This document shows, piece after piece, positions 39,492 to 46,930 of a DNA stretch of 64,000 nucleotides. The stretch is from Caballeronia concitans. GTDB taxonomy: Bacteria > Pseudomonadota > Gammaproteobacteria > Burkholderiales > Burkholderiaceae. Below the pieces are notes generated by a model that made no database searches, was not told the DNA's origin, and saw only the letters and a program-made list of their open reading frames with translations. Position 1 is the first letter of the stretch. Each line of letters opens with the position of its first letter. Location: assembly GCF_001544615.1 (NCBI RefSeq), contig NZ_FCNV02000011.1, positions 1 to 64,000 on the forward strand, in the 5' to 3' direction. Made by a program: the position numbers and the translations under genes.

Positions 39492-40283
39492 TCAGCGCGC
39501 CGCGTCGCCGATGAAATGCCGCGCGTAACGCGCGTTGATCTCCGACAGGCGGAATAGCGTCAGAAAGTCCGCCGTGTTGAAGTCCGGGTCCCACGCGGGC
39601 GCGCCGCAGATTTTCGCGCCGAGGCGCAAGTAGCCTTTCACGAGCGGCGGCGCGCTTACCGTGACGCCCGTGCGCAGTTCCTCGAAGGGCAGCGGCGTAT
39701 GCGGGAACGCGCGATATTCCGGCGCGCAGAGCGCATCGGCGGGCAGCGAGCCGTAGAGATTCGCGGCGTAATGGCCGCCATCGTTCATGCCGACGCTCGC
39801 GCAGCCGAGCATCGTTTCATAGCCGTTGTGCTTCATGTACGCGGCGAGGCCGCCCCAGAGCGACATGATGACCGCGCCGCTGCGGTAATCGGCATGCACG
39901 CACGAGCGTCCCACTTCGACGAGGTTCGGCCGCAGATGTGTGAGACGCGAGACGTCGAATTCGCTTTCCGCGTACAGCCGCCCGATGCGCGCGGCCTGAT
40001 GCGGCGGCAACACGCGATACGTGCCGACCACTTTCAGCGTATCGAGATCGCGCACGAGCAGGTGATCGCAGAAGGAATCGAACTCGTCGACGTCGAGGCC
40101 GGCTGGACCCGTGAGCCGTGCGCCCATTTCGTCGGAGAACACGCGATAGCGCAGGCGTTGGGCTTCGCGCACCTCGTCTTCGGTCCGCGCCCACGCGACT
40201 TGCAGCCGGTGCTGGCTGGTGACGGTTTCGGCGGTGCGGGGAAGGTGGCGGCGCGAATGGACGGGCGTCGGCAGATCTTGCAT
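39492..40283 (-). CDS. olsB: OlsB-like ornithine-acyl-ACP N-acyltransferase (GNAT fold)
   Basis: A 263-residue member of the acyl-homoserine-lactone/OlsB GNAT branch, expected to acylate ornithine from 3-hydroxyacyl-ACP to give lyso-ornithine lipid. Visible signatures are EAQRLRYRVFSDEMGARL, DEFDSFCDHLLVRD, VGTYRVLPP and VEVGRSCVHADYRSGAVIMSLWGGL. ATG at 40283 was chosen because GAGG lies seven bases upstream; ATG at 40289 is also in frame. It is convergent with ppx, three bases apart, inside the phosphate gene block. Ornithine lipids contain no phosphate, so phosphate control makes sense. A second gene (olsA) is not in the window. Confidence 0.82.
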   Translation of the reverse strand: MQDLPTPVHSRRHLPRTAETVTSQHRLQVAWARTEDEVREAQRLRYRVFSDEMGARLTGPAGLDVDEFDSFCDHLLVRDLDTLKVVGTYRVLPPHQAARIGRLYAESEFDVSRLTHLRPNLVEVGRSCVHADYRSGAVIMSLWGGLAAYMKHNGYETMLGCASVGMNDGGHYAANLYGSLPADALCAPEYRAFPHTPLPFEELRTGVTVSAPPLVKGYLRLGAKICGAPAWDPDFNTADFLTLFRLSEINARYARHFIGDAAR

Positions 40284-40332
40284 GGGCATTCCTCGGCAGG
40301 ACGTGGCTTGAAGTCCCCGCCAATGTAGTAAC

Positions 40333-40365
40333 GCCCGGTGACGCTCGCATGGCTCTGCAATGACG
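40333..40365 (-). promoter_or_regulatory. Putative PhoB-box array upstream of olsB-like gene
   Basis: On the reverse strand three 11-mers follow one another: CGTCATTGCAG, AGCCATGCGAG and CGTCACCGGGC. They share the CAT/CAC core at exact 11-bp spacing. They lie 50 bp before the chosen ATG, with TACTACATT as a possible -10 region. The match is weaker than at pstS. Confidence 0.45.
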
Positions 40366-40402
40366 TTTCGATGAAACGACACACGCCCGCGCGATTCACC
40401 TT

Positions 40403-40861
40403 CTACAGCAGGTCCGGATTCATCACCGCGCGCAGCACGATTTGCCCGTCGCCGCCGCGCGTGCGCCCCTGGAACCACCAGATGCCTGTTTTCTTGATCG
40501 ACCACTCCGCTTCGTGGCCGGTCATGAGCGACGCCGCGACGCGTCCGAGCGTCGGCTGGTGTCCGACGATCACGACGGTATCGGCGGCGCCGTCGGGCCA
40601 GCCGGCGGCATCGAGCACGTGCTGGGCGGTCTTGCCGGGCGCGAGCTCATCGACGACGCGATAGCGGTCGCCGAACGCCTCGGCGGTCTGGATGGTGCGC
40701 GTGGCAGGGCTGACGAGGAAGAGGGCGTCGTCGTCGATGCGCGCCTTCAGCCACTTCGCGATGCCCTGCGCCTGCTTGCGTCCGCGCGGCGTGAGCTGGC
40801 GCGCGAGGTCGCTCGATGCCTGGTCTTCCGCTTCGGCGTGACGCCAGAGAATGAGGTTCAT
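40403..40861 (-). CDS. sixA: Phosphohistidine phosphatase SixA
   Basis: A 152-residue histidine-phosphatase-superfamily protein. The catalytic loop is LILWRHAEAE (His8) and the second conserved histidine is in VIVGHQPTLG. E. coli SixA removes phosphate from phosphohistidine proteins such as ArcB or NPr. It is short and soluble, with no signal peptide. It lies upstream of olsB on the same strand but separated by the Pho-like repeats, so it is probably its own unit. Confidence 0.9.
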   Translation of the reverse strand: MNLILWRHAEAEDQASSDLARQLTPRGRKQAQGIAKWLKARIDDDALFLVSPATRTIQTAEAFGDRYRVVDELAPGKTAQHVLDAAGWPDGAADTVVIVGHQPTLGRVAASLMTGHEAEWSIKKTGIWWFQGRTRGGDGQIVLRAVMNPDLL

Positions 40862-40929
40862 CGATCGTCTCCGTGAGAGGGGTCGTGTGCGTTTCTACCG
40901 TGCGTAGAACGATGCGTGCCTGGGCTGGA

Positions 40930-40958
40930 TTGCGGTTCGCAATCATCGACGCTACAAT
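40930..40958 (+). promoter_or_regulatory. Sigma-70 promoter of tRNA-Pro
   Basis: A -35 box TTGCGG (40930-40935) and a -10 box TACAAT (40953-40958) are separated by 17 bp. They lie 11 bp before the tRNA, so transcription would start very near its 5' end. Confidence 0.75.
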
Positions 40959-40969
40959 ACGCGGCTTGT

Positions 40970-41046
40970 CGGAGCGTAGCGCAGCCTGGTAGCGCATCTG
41001 ATTTGGGATCAGAGGGTCGAAGGTTCGAATCCTTTCGCTCCGACCA
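40970..41046 (+). tRNA. tRNA-Pro (TGG)
   Basis: A 77-nt cloverleaf with acceptor CGGAGCG / CGCTCCG, anticodon loop TTTGGGA giving TGG, a GGTTCGAATCC T-arm and encoded CCA. It has its own promoter and terminator. Confidence 0.96.
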
Positions 41047-41055
41047 CGAAACACA

Positions 41056-41098
41056 CGAAGGGGTTACAAGTTGCGGCTTGTAACCCCTTCGTTTTTTT
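41056..41098 (+). terminator. Strong terminator after tRNA-Pro
   Basis: A perfect 15-bp stem (CGAAGGGGTTACAAG / CTTGTAACCCCTTCG) with a six-base loop is followed by seven T residues, starting ten bases after the tRNA. Confidence 0.92.
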
Positions 41099-41119
41099 CG
41101 ACACCCGCAAAGAGGCCAC

Positions 41120-41296
41120 ATGCCGCGTCACGTTCTTTCTCTCGCCTGCGCCGCGTTCGTCGCGCTTGCCCTTTCAGCATGCGCCGATTCTTCGACGCCC
41201 CACAAGCATCCGCCGCAAGATCCGCCCGACTACAAGGGCGTGCCGACCGACACGCGTCCGCCATCGATGCTGATCGCGCCTGCGCAGCCGGAGTAA
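41120..41296 (+). CDS. Small predicted lipoprotein (58 aa)
   Basis: The signal peptide MPRHVLSLACAAFVALALSA is followed by a lipobox cysteine (LSAC, Cys21). The mature part of about 38 residues is proline-rich (HKHPPQDPPDYKGVP). AGAGG lies four bases before the ATG. It sits just after the tRNA-Pro terminator. Function unknown; possibly a small outer-membrane lipoprotein. Confidence 0.7.
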   Translation: MPRHVLSLACAAFVALALSACADSSTPHKHPPQDPPDYKGVPTDTRPPSMLIAPAQPE

Positions 41297-41412
41297 GGGG
41301 GATTGAAACGAGAGTCGGTCATCGCTACTCGGTGACTCTCGTTAGCCGTGATTCGAGCGCAAAATTTGCCGGACCATTATGATCGCAATATTTGTTGCAA
41401 TCGGGTCCCGTC

Positions 41413-41556
41413 ATGAATCTGCTGTGGGTTTTCGCGGCTATTGGGCCTGTCGCGCTCGCATCGCTCGTCGCGTTCGCCGCGCATATCGATCCGTTGTCGG
41501 GCCACTGGCGATCGCTGAACTTCAAGGGCCGCAAGCGCGAAACATCGGGCGCTTGA
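41413..41556 (+). CDS. Possible small membrane protein (47 aa)
   Basis: The 47-codon frame encodes one clear membrane helix (LLWVFAAIGPVALASLVAFAA) followed by a basic cytoplasmic-type tail (FKGRKRE). No good ribosome binding site is seen (TCGGG only). It is convergent with the lipoprotein gene at 41566, nine bases apart. The protein-like profile supports it; the weak start signal argues against. Confidence 0.42.
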   Translation: MNLLWVFAAIGPVALASLVAFAAHIDPLSGHWRSLNFKGRKRETSGA

Positions 41557-41565
41557 GCCGGCGCT

Positions 41566-41895
41566 TCACTGCTTGCAGCGAATGACCATCGATCGATTCT
41601 TGATGTTCGCGCCGAAGATTCCCGCCACCGATCCGCCCGCCGTCGCGCCGTTGTCCGCGTCTTTCGACACCACATCGTACCCATACGCGCCGCACACTTC
41701 GCCCGCCTGCTTGTAGCACGCAGCCCAGCTCGTGCTCGCGTCGCTGCCGCTGCAGTTGATGGCGAAGCCGGTGTCGCCCGACGGCAGGTAGGTCATCGTC
41801 GCGGTGTGGGCGCAGCCGCCTAGCGTCGCGGTGAGCGCGGCGGCCGCGAGAACCACGGCCGTCATCGCCGCGTTCGTCTTCTTCGTCGATCTCAT
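41566..41895 (-). CDS. Predicted lipoprotein with glycine-rich segment (109 aa)
   Basis: A 109-residue exported protein with signal MRSTKKTNAAMTAVVLAAAA leading to lipobox LGGC. The mature part has four cysteines (NCSGS, AACYK, EVCGAYGY, IRCKQ), likely paired as disulfides, and a GATAGGSVAGIFG stretch. GAGGAAG precedes the ATG at 41895. A much longer in-frame extension upstream runs through the next gene and is discarded. Function not recognised. It lies 29 bases downstream of the LysM/LytM lipoprotein gene on the same strand, so both may belong to one envelope operon. Confidence 0.72.
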   Translation of the reverse strand: MRSTKKTNAAMTAVVLAAAALTATLGGCAHTATMTYLPSGDTGFAINCSGSDASTSWAACYKQAGEVCGAYGYDVVSKDADNGATAGGSVAGIFGANIKNRSMVIRCKQ

Positions 41896-41924
41896 CAATC
41901 TTCCTCGTAACGCCGTCACGCGCT

Positions 41925-42662
41925 TTAGCGCGGCGGCAGATAGCGCGACGGGTCCGTCGAGCGGCCCATGTAGCGCACTTCGAAATGCAGCATCGTGCGA
42001 TCGCTGTCGGTGTCGCCCATTTCGGCGATCTTCTGCCCCTGCTGCACGGTCTGGCCTTCCTTGACCAGCAGCGTCTTGTTGTGGGCGTAGGCGGTGAGGT
42101 AATCGTCGCTGTGCTTCACGATCAGCATGTTGCCGTAGCCGCGCAAGCCGTTGCCCGCATACACGACACTGCCTGCCGCCGCCGCGACGATCGGCGTGCC
42201 CGCCGCGTTCGCGATGTCGATGCCCTTCGAATTCTTGCCATCGAAGCCGCGAATGACCGTGCCTTGCGTCGGCCACGCCAGCGAGACGCCGGGGCCCGCC
42301 GTGGTCGGCGCGGGCGCGGGCGCGTCGGCGCTGGCTTCGCTCTTCGCAGCGCTCGAACTGCTCGAAGCATTCGAAGCGCTGGAAGCATTCGATCCGCCCG
42401 AACTACGCGATGCCCCCGAAGCCATCGCCGTGCCGGCAGGCGGCTGGACGCGCAGCACTTGGCCGACTTCGATCGCATCCGGGTTCGCGAGCGTGTTCCA
42501 GCGCGTGATGTTTCTGACCGATGTGCGGTTCTCGCGCGCGATCTTGAAAAGCGTATCGCCTTGCTGCACGCGATAGAACCCTGGCGCGACCGGACCCGTG
42601 CCGCAAGCGGTCAGCACGGCGGCGAGCGATGCGCAGACGAACAGTCGAATTCTTTTTTGCAA
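41925..42662 (-). CDS. NlpD-like LysM/LytM lipoprotein, probably non-catalytic
   Basis: A 245-residue lipoprotein (lipobox LTAC, Cys20) with one LysM domain (about residues 29-73, YRVQQGDTLFKIARENRTS). An Ala/Ser-rich linker follows, then a C-terminal LytM (peptidase M23) domain from about 130. The zinc motifs are altered: the usual HKGIDI is SKGIDI and the usual H-x-H is MLHFEVRY. Loss of two ligands suggests an amidase activator like E. coli NlpD or EnvC rather than an enzyme. No rpoS follows, unlike the standard nlpD-rpoS locus, so this is likely a paralogue. Confidence 0.82.
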   Translation of the reverse strand: MQKRIRLFVCASLAAVLTACGTGPVAPGFYRVQQGDTLFKIARENRTSVRNITRWNTLANPDAIEVGQVLRVQPPAGTAMASGASRSSGGSNASSASNASSSSSAAKSEASADAPAPAPTTAGPGVSLAWPTQGTVIRGFDGKNSKGIDIANAAGTPIVAAAAGSVVYAGNGLRGYGNMLIVKHSDDYLTAYAHNKTLLVKEGQTVQQGQKIAEMGDTDSDRTMLHFEVRYMGRSTDPSRYLPPR

Positions 42663-42768
42663 AACCTGACCTCGCTAGGCGCGGCCGTTCCACGGTGCGC
42701 GCGGCAAATCGAAAGGCAGGATTCTACCGTTTCGGCTTTCGTCGGACGGAACGGCGCCTCGCGCTGCC

Positions 42769-43683
42769 TTAATCGGCAATCGGCGTGACGACGAGCCGAA
42801 GCAGCGCCGTCTCCGTCTTGCCGGGCGCGAGCCAGCGCAGTCCGCGCCCGTTGTGGATGGCGTCGGGCAGGCCGATCCACGGCTCCACGCAGTAGAAATC
42901 CGCGGTGTCCGACTCGGTCCACGTGGTGACCGCGTACCAGGGCACCGAATCCGGCTGATGCAGCTCGAAATTGACGACGCGACGAAGCCCCGGCATCACC
43001 AGACGCACGGGTTCGTCGGACGGTCCCGTCAGGCAGTGGAAGCAATCGATGATGCTGTCGTCGCCCAGGGAATAGCGCGGCGCGCCGGGCTCGGCGTCCG
43101 TGATCGAGCCGTCCGCCCGTTGCCGGCGCCGCTCGGTGCGCGGCAGCTCGACACTGCTTTCGGCGCGCTGCGCGTGCGGCAGATGAAAGTAGAAGTGATG
43201 CCCCGTGTAGTACGGCAGCGCGACTTCGCCGGGATTGGACGTGGTGAGTTCCACTTCGAGCGTGGTCGCATCGACGATGCGGTATGCGGCTTCAAAGCGG
43301 AACGCAAACGGATAGCCGTCGCGGGTGGCGTCGCTGTCGACGAGCGTCATGCGCAGGCCGTGGCCGTCGGCATCGCGCGTGGCGGAGAAGGGCAGGTTGC
43401 GCGCGAAGCCGTGCGTCGGCAGCGAATGGACGACGCCGTCCGGATCGCGCCATTTGCCGATTTCGCCATCGACGAAATGTCGGCCGAGGAACGGGAACAG
43501 CAGCGGATTGCCGCCGCGAATCTTGGCGGCGTTCGACCAGGCGGCGTCATCGAGCGGAGCGGGCCAGTGAATGACCGGCTCGCCGCCGACGCGCCAGGTC
43601 ATGAGCCGTCCGCCCGCGTGCGGCGCGAGCTGGATGGCGGCGCCGTCGCGCTCGATTTCGATGATGTCTTTCTCGGTTGACAT
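42769..43683 (-). CDS. Aldose 1-epimerase family protein
   Basis: A 304-residue GalM-like beta-sandwich protein. Recognisable features are the N-terminal HAGGRLMTWRV, RGGNPLLFPF, LPTHGFARNLPF with the first catalytic-type His, GHHFYFHLP, and the C-terminal FYCVEPWIGLPDAIHNG with the catalytic-type Glu. It may interconvert alpha and beta anomers of a free or phosphorylated hexose (YeaD-like). It is transcribed alone; substrate unknown. Confidence 0.85.
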   Translation of the reverse strand: MSTEKDIIEIERDGAAIQLAPHAGGRLMTWRVGGEPVIHWPAPLDDAAWSNAAKIRGGNPLLFPFLGRHFVDGEIGKWRDPDGVVHSLPTHGFARNLPFSATRDADGHGLRMTLVDSDATRDGYPFAFRFEAAYRIVDATTLEVELTTSNPGEVALPYYTGHHFYFHLPHAQRAESSVELPRTERRRQRADGSITDAEPGAPRYSLGDDSIIDCFHCLTGPSDEPVRLVMPGLRRVVNFELHQPDSVPWYAVTTWTESDTADFYCVEPWIGLPDAIHNGRGLRWLAPGKTETALLRLVVTPIAD

Positions 43684-43882
43684 GATGGCAACGCACTCCG
43701 TCGAAGGGCGGCGCGCGGCTTGGGTGTGTGAGCCGGCGACTGTGACTGGTTAAGGGATGGGCCGATTCTGCCTCGCTTTTTCATGCGGAGAAACCCTCTG
43801 CGGGAAATTGCGCCTTTCGAAGCAAATTGCAATGTGTTGTTATACGCAGCGAATGTTGGGAATCAGACGGACAGGAGTCTTC

Positions 43883-43969
43883 ATGGATTTGGCGATGGCA
43901 ATGGGCGTCGCGATGTTCGGCCTCTTCGGAGCGAGCACGGCCCTTTTTCTCTACAAACTCAAGGCTTGA
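43883..43969 (+). CDS. Possible micro-membrane protein (28 aa)
   Basis: A 28-codon frame encodes one membrane helix with a short basic end (MDLAMAMGVAMFGLFGASTA then LFLYKLKA). AGGAG lies five bases before the ATG, an excellent spacing. A TTATAC -10-like box lies about 40 bp upstream. It occupies a gap with no other gene, between the epimerase and uppP. Longer in-frame starts upstream lack signals. Confidence 0.5.
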   Translation: MDLAMAMGVAMFGLFGASTALFLYKLKA

Positions 43970-44216
43970 GCGATACCGGCGGAATGGTCCGGCATTTCGA
44001 TTTGCTTGATATCGCCTTGCAATTGTTTATCTCTTGCCGACACTTTGCTGTCGGTGTCTCTTTGTGTGCGCATAGCGCTTGGCGCTCGAATTGCCGCTAG
44101 GCATAATCGGTCCTCTTGCGCGCCGCACCATTTATTTTCCCTTCATTCGGCCTTTTCGTGTCGTCGAGAAGCGGCTGCGGCGCATCCCTTTTCCTCTTCA
44201 CGACAAGGACCGTCGC

Positions 44217-45047
44217 GTGACTCTCTGGTTTCTCGTTTTTCTCAGCGTTCTTCAGGGCGTGACCGAACTGTTTCCGGTCAGCAGCCTGGGCCATACGCTG
44301 CTCGTGCCTGGCGTCATCGGCATGCATATCGACAAGCATGCGCCGCAATTGCTGCCGTTTCTCGTCGCGCTGCATCTCGGCACCGCCATTGCGCTGCTCT
44401 GGTATTTCCGCAAGCGCTGGATTGCGCTGATCGGCGGCTGGTTCGCGTCCCTGGGCGGCCGACGCAACGAGGAAGGCCATATGATGTGGGCGCTCATCAT
44501 CGGCACCATTCCGACGGGCATCGTCGGTCTGGTGCTCGAGAAGCGGCTCGAAGCCATTTTTCACGACTTGCGGATTGTCGCGGCGGCGCTGATCGTCAAT
44601 GGCGTGCTGCTGTGGCTGGGCGATCGTTTGCAGCGAAGCCGGGCATCGCGCGCGCCGGAGAAGCTCACGTTCAAGCAGGCGTTTCTGGTGGGTCTGGCGC
44701 AGATCGGCGCGCTGATTCCGGGCTTTTCGCGCAGCGGTCTGACGATGATCGCGGGCGTGGGCGCGGGTCTGACGGCGGAAGCGGCGGCGGAATTTTCGTT
44801 CCTGCTCGGCACGCCGATCATCTTCGCGGCGGGCGTGCTCGAATTGCCGAAGCTCTTCCATGCGCCGGGGCAAATGGCCGATGCGCTGCTCGGCGGCGTG
44901 CTGACGGGCATCGCGGCTTATCTGAGCGTGCGTTTTCTGATGCGCTATTTCGAAGGCCACGGCAAGCTGGCGTCGTTCGGCGTGTATTGCGTGATCGCGG
45001 GGATCTTCTTCCTCGGATGGTTCATGACGCACACGCAGCCCGTGTAA
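44217..45047 (+). CDS. uppP: Undecaprenyl-diphosphatase UppP (BacA)
   Basis: A 276-residue polytopic membrane phosphatase that recycles undecaprenyl diphosphate to the monophosphate lipid carrier for peptidoglycan and O-antigen. The first motif is [14 protein letters not shown] (Glu17), and the second is [13 protein letters not shown] at 44217 was chosen because AAGGA lies seven bases before it and the length then equals the family norm (E. coli 273); an earlier start adds 46 non-conserved residues. It confers low-level bacitracin resistance in other bacteria. Confidence 0.94.
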   Translation: MTLWFLVFLSVLQGVTELFPVSSLGHTLLVPGVIGMHIDKHAPQLLPFLVALHLGTAIALLWYFRKRWIALIGGWFASLGGRRNEEGHMMWALIIGTIPTGIVGLVLEKRLEAIFHDLRIVAAALIVNGVLLWLGDRLQRSRASRAPEKLTFKQAFLVGLAQIGALIPGFSRSGLTMIAGVGAGLTAEAAAEFSFLLGTPIIFAAGVLELPKLFHAPGQMADALLGGVLTGIAAYLSVRFLMRYFEGHGKLASFGVYCVIAGIFFLGWFMTHTQPV

Positions 45048-45107
45048 TGGCAGCTGGACGCGCGGCAGGGCGGATGAGGTAAAATCCCGGGCTCTGCTGC
45101 GCCATAC

Positions 45108-45184
45108 CCGCCCTTAGCTCAGTTGGATAGAGCAACGGCCTTCTAAGCCGTAGGTCACACGTTCGAATCGTGTAGGGCGGGCCA
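45108..45184 (+). tRNA. tRNA-Arg (TCT)
   Basis: A 77-nt cloverleaf with acceptor CCGCCCT / AGGGCGG, anticodon loop CTTCTAA giving TCT (reads AGA), T-arm ACACG-TTCGAAT-CGTGT and encoded CCA. An accessory-looking gene pair lies directly downstream, and tRNA-Arg genes are common integration sites, but I found no repeated 3' end nearby. Confidence 0.95.
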
Positions 45185-45211
45185 AGTGGAAGTCATCAGG
45201 ATTCAAGCAAG

Positions 45212-45243
45212 ACGCCGCCCTCAAGGGCGGCGTTTTCGTTTTT
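45212..45243 (+). terminator. Terminator after tRNA-Arg
   Basis: The stem ACGCCGCCCT-CA-AGGGCGGCGT is followed by TTTCGTTTTT, 28 bases after the tRNA. It may also stop the reverse-strand gene at 45296. Confidence 0.82.
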
Positions 45244-45295
45244 CGCTTGTCCGATTGCGCCCGATGATGGTTGGTCATGCCTGGACTGCGGCGAA

Positions 45296-45712
45296 TCACC
45301 GGTATTCATCGATGTCGATCTCGATACCCATCGAGTCGGCAATCGCTCTAATGTCGTCCGGAACATCGGGCACGCGGTTGCCCTCGTAGTTGGCCCAATA
45401 ACAGAAGAAACGAGCGTGGCCGTTCTGTCGCTCCAGCAGTGCGCGAAAATCGGCGCGCGGCAGGGCGAGCCGGGAGACAAGATATCGGAAATGCGGCGTC
45501 AACTCGTCACTGCTCACGGCCTCCTCGCTAGAAATGCTCCAGATTCCTTGACGCCACGCAAAGGCGCTCTGCTGCCCAGAACGCGTCAGGCGAGGCTGCC
45601 CTTTCACTCCTGCGGTCGAAGGTGTTACGTCGAAGTATTTCGTCCAGAATTCGGGCAGCTCGACGTCCTGATAGATGCAAAACGAGGCATAGGCTAATTG
45701 GCGTGTTGTCAT
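45296..45712 (-). CDS. DUF4279 domain protein, probable immunity protein
   Basis: A 138-residue soluble protein that fits the DUF4279 family: the N-terminal AYASFCIYQDVELPEF strand, DVTPSTAGVKGQ, a WRQGIWSISSEEAVSSDELTPH segment, FFCYW near residue 106 and an IEIDIDEYR end. DUF4279 proteins are often found beside polymorphic toxins and are regarded as immunity-like. It starts 12 bases after the stop of the toxin-like gene, the usual toxin-then-immunity order. No signal peptide, so it would act in the cytoplasm. Direct neutralisation of the neighbour is inferred. Confidence 0.78.
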   Translation of the reverse strand: MTTRQLAYASFCIYQDVELPEFWTKYFDVTPSTAGVKGQPRLTRSGQQSAFAWRQGIWSISSEEAVSSDELTPHFRYLVSRLALPRADFRALLERQNGHARFFCYWANYEGNRVPDVPDDIRAIADSMGIEIDIDEYR

Positions 45713-45724
45713 GATCGGTGCGAC

Positions 45725-46453
45725 TCAATAGCTGTGCATGTTGTCAATTTTGTTGCCGTTGAAATACACGTCGCCGTTGTCGTGCCAAACAACGTTGTCG
45801 TCGCCGCGTAATTGATTTGCAGCCTTCATCACGTGAATCATGTCGCCGAACTCATCGCGGTCGTATCCAAGCATCTTCGCGGCGTAATCGGGGTTGGTCG
45901 TGCTGGCGGCAACGTCCATGACATCGTCGCCCAGATCCTCCGGCACGTAGTCAAACGGCGCCGCATCGCTCAATGCCGTGTCAGTCAACGCCGTGGCGAT
46001 TCTTCCGTCCGGCAGCACGTCGCCCGGTTTTGCCGCCATGATCGCGAAGAAATCGTCGGCGGGCAGTCTCCGCAGCGTCGAAGGCGTGAACGTACGAACG
46101 GCCGCTGTCACATTGGCCCCGCGACTGAACAATTGCGAGGGTGTGAACGTGACTGATCGTGGTCTCGGCGCATCATCGCCGCGGCTGCCGCGCAGGCCGC
46201 TGCTGGGCGCATCCGGAATCGTCAGCAACTCTCCCGATTCGATGGCGCGCCGGACTTTCCATCGAGCGATCTGTACGTCGTCTTCGTCGAGTTCGAGCAG
46301 GGTACACGCGCGCGAGATGAACGCCTGATCGTGCTCCCACTTGAATGAGTCAGCCAGAAATGCGCGCGCCGCTTGCGTCGCCCGATCTCTCTCCTTCATG
46401 CTTGCGAACCCTGCATCGCGTCGACGGTATAGCGTGAGCGAGCGATCCTGCAA
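45725..46453 (-). CDS. Putative polymorphic-toxin-like protein with C-terminal tip domain
   Basis: About 242 residues, no recognised family. Residues ~20-85 are helical and charged (FLADSFKWEHDQAFISRACT). A Ser/Arg-rich linker and a PADDFFAIMAAKPGDVLPDG segment follow. The last ~60 residues look like a compact domain with conserved-looking polar residues (GYDRDEFGDMIHVMK, DNVVWHDNGDVYFNG, DNMHSY). The layout of variable body, compact tip and downstream DUF4279 gene is that of a polymorphic toxin. TTG at 46453 has GGAG five bases upstream; ATG at 46399 is the alternative. No secretion signal, PAAR, VgrG or Rhs repeats are seen. Confidence 0.55.
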   Translation of the reverse strand: MQDRSLTLYRRRDAGFASMKERDRATQAARAFLADSFKWEHDQAFISRACTLLELDEDDVQIARWKVRRAIESGELLTIPDAPSSGLRGSRGDDAPRPRSVTFTPSQLFSRGANVTAAVRTFTPSTLRRLPADDFFAIMAAKPGDVLPDGRIATALTDTALSDAAPFDYVPEDLGDDVMDVAASTTNPDYAAKMLGYDRDEFGDMIHVMKAANQLRGDDNVVWHDNGDVYFNGNKIDNMHSY

Positions 46454-46930
46454 CCGAACTCCGTTTCGCAACTGCGCCTCCTTCCGCGAGCCGAATGCCG
46501 CCTCACGAAGCGCTGGATGCACTACATCGCGGCGTGCTGCTTGATAATGCGGACTTGCGCGCGGAGCGGGAAGGCGATTGTTCCGAATGTTGGCGAAGAA
46601 AACCGGACGTAGCCGTCGAGGGACGACGAATTGTTCGTTCGCGTCAGGCCGCACTTCTGAAACGTCCGGAGCGCAACCGCTCCTACCGTCGCCAACGAAG
46701 TAGCACCGCCGCTTTCAGAATGCCCATACGGCCCATCCCTGGCCCACTTCCTGCCCGCATTTCGCCCCGTGTCCCTGCGCGAGGCGACCGCTCGACGGCC
46801 CGAGCCCCGCGCGTCGACCCGTCAGCAAGATCGAACCGGCGCGCCCCCGCATCGCACCGATCCGCATTGGTGCGCGCATGCATCGCGATGGCGCGTCATG
46901 CACCGGATGAATCGTCGGAAGAGGGCGACA
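46454..46930. other. Intergenic region, no convincing gene
   Basis: About 480 bp between the divergent toxin-like and receiver-like genes. The open frames are basic, arginine-rich and lack ribosome binding sites. Promoters for both directions should lie here but no clear boxes were found. Confidence 0.45.

Noticed and set aside
41566-42276. 236-residue version of the lipoprotein gene with a long N-terminal extension
   Set aside because: The extension is antisense-like, arginine-rich and overlaps the NlpD-like gene; the ATG at 41895 has GAGGAAG and a proper lipoprotein signal.
45108-45184. tRNA-Arg as attachment site of an integrative element
   Set aside because: No integrase and no second copy of the tRNA 3' end found downstream by eye; kept only as a weak hypothesis.
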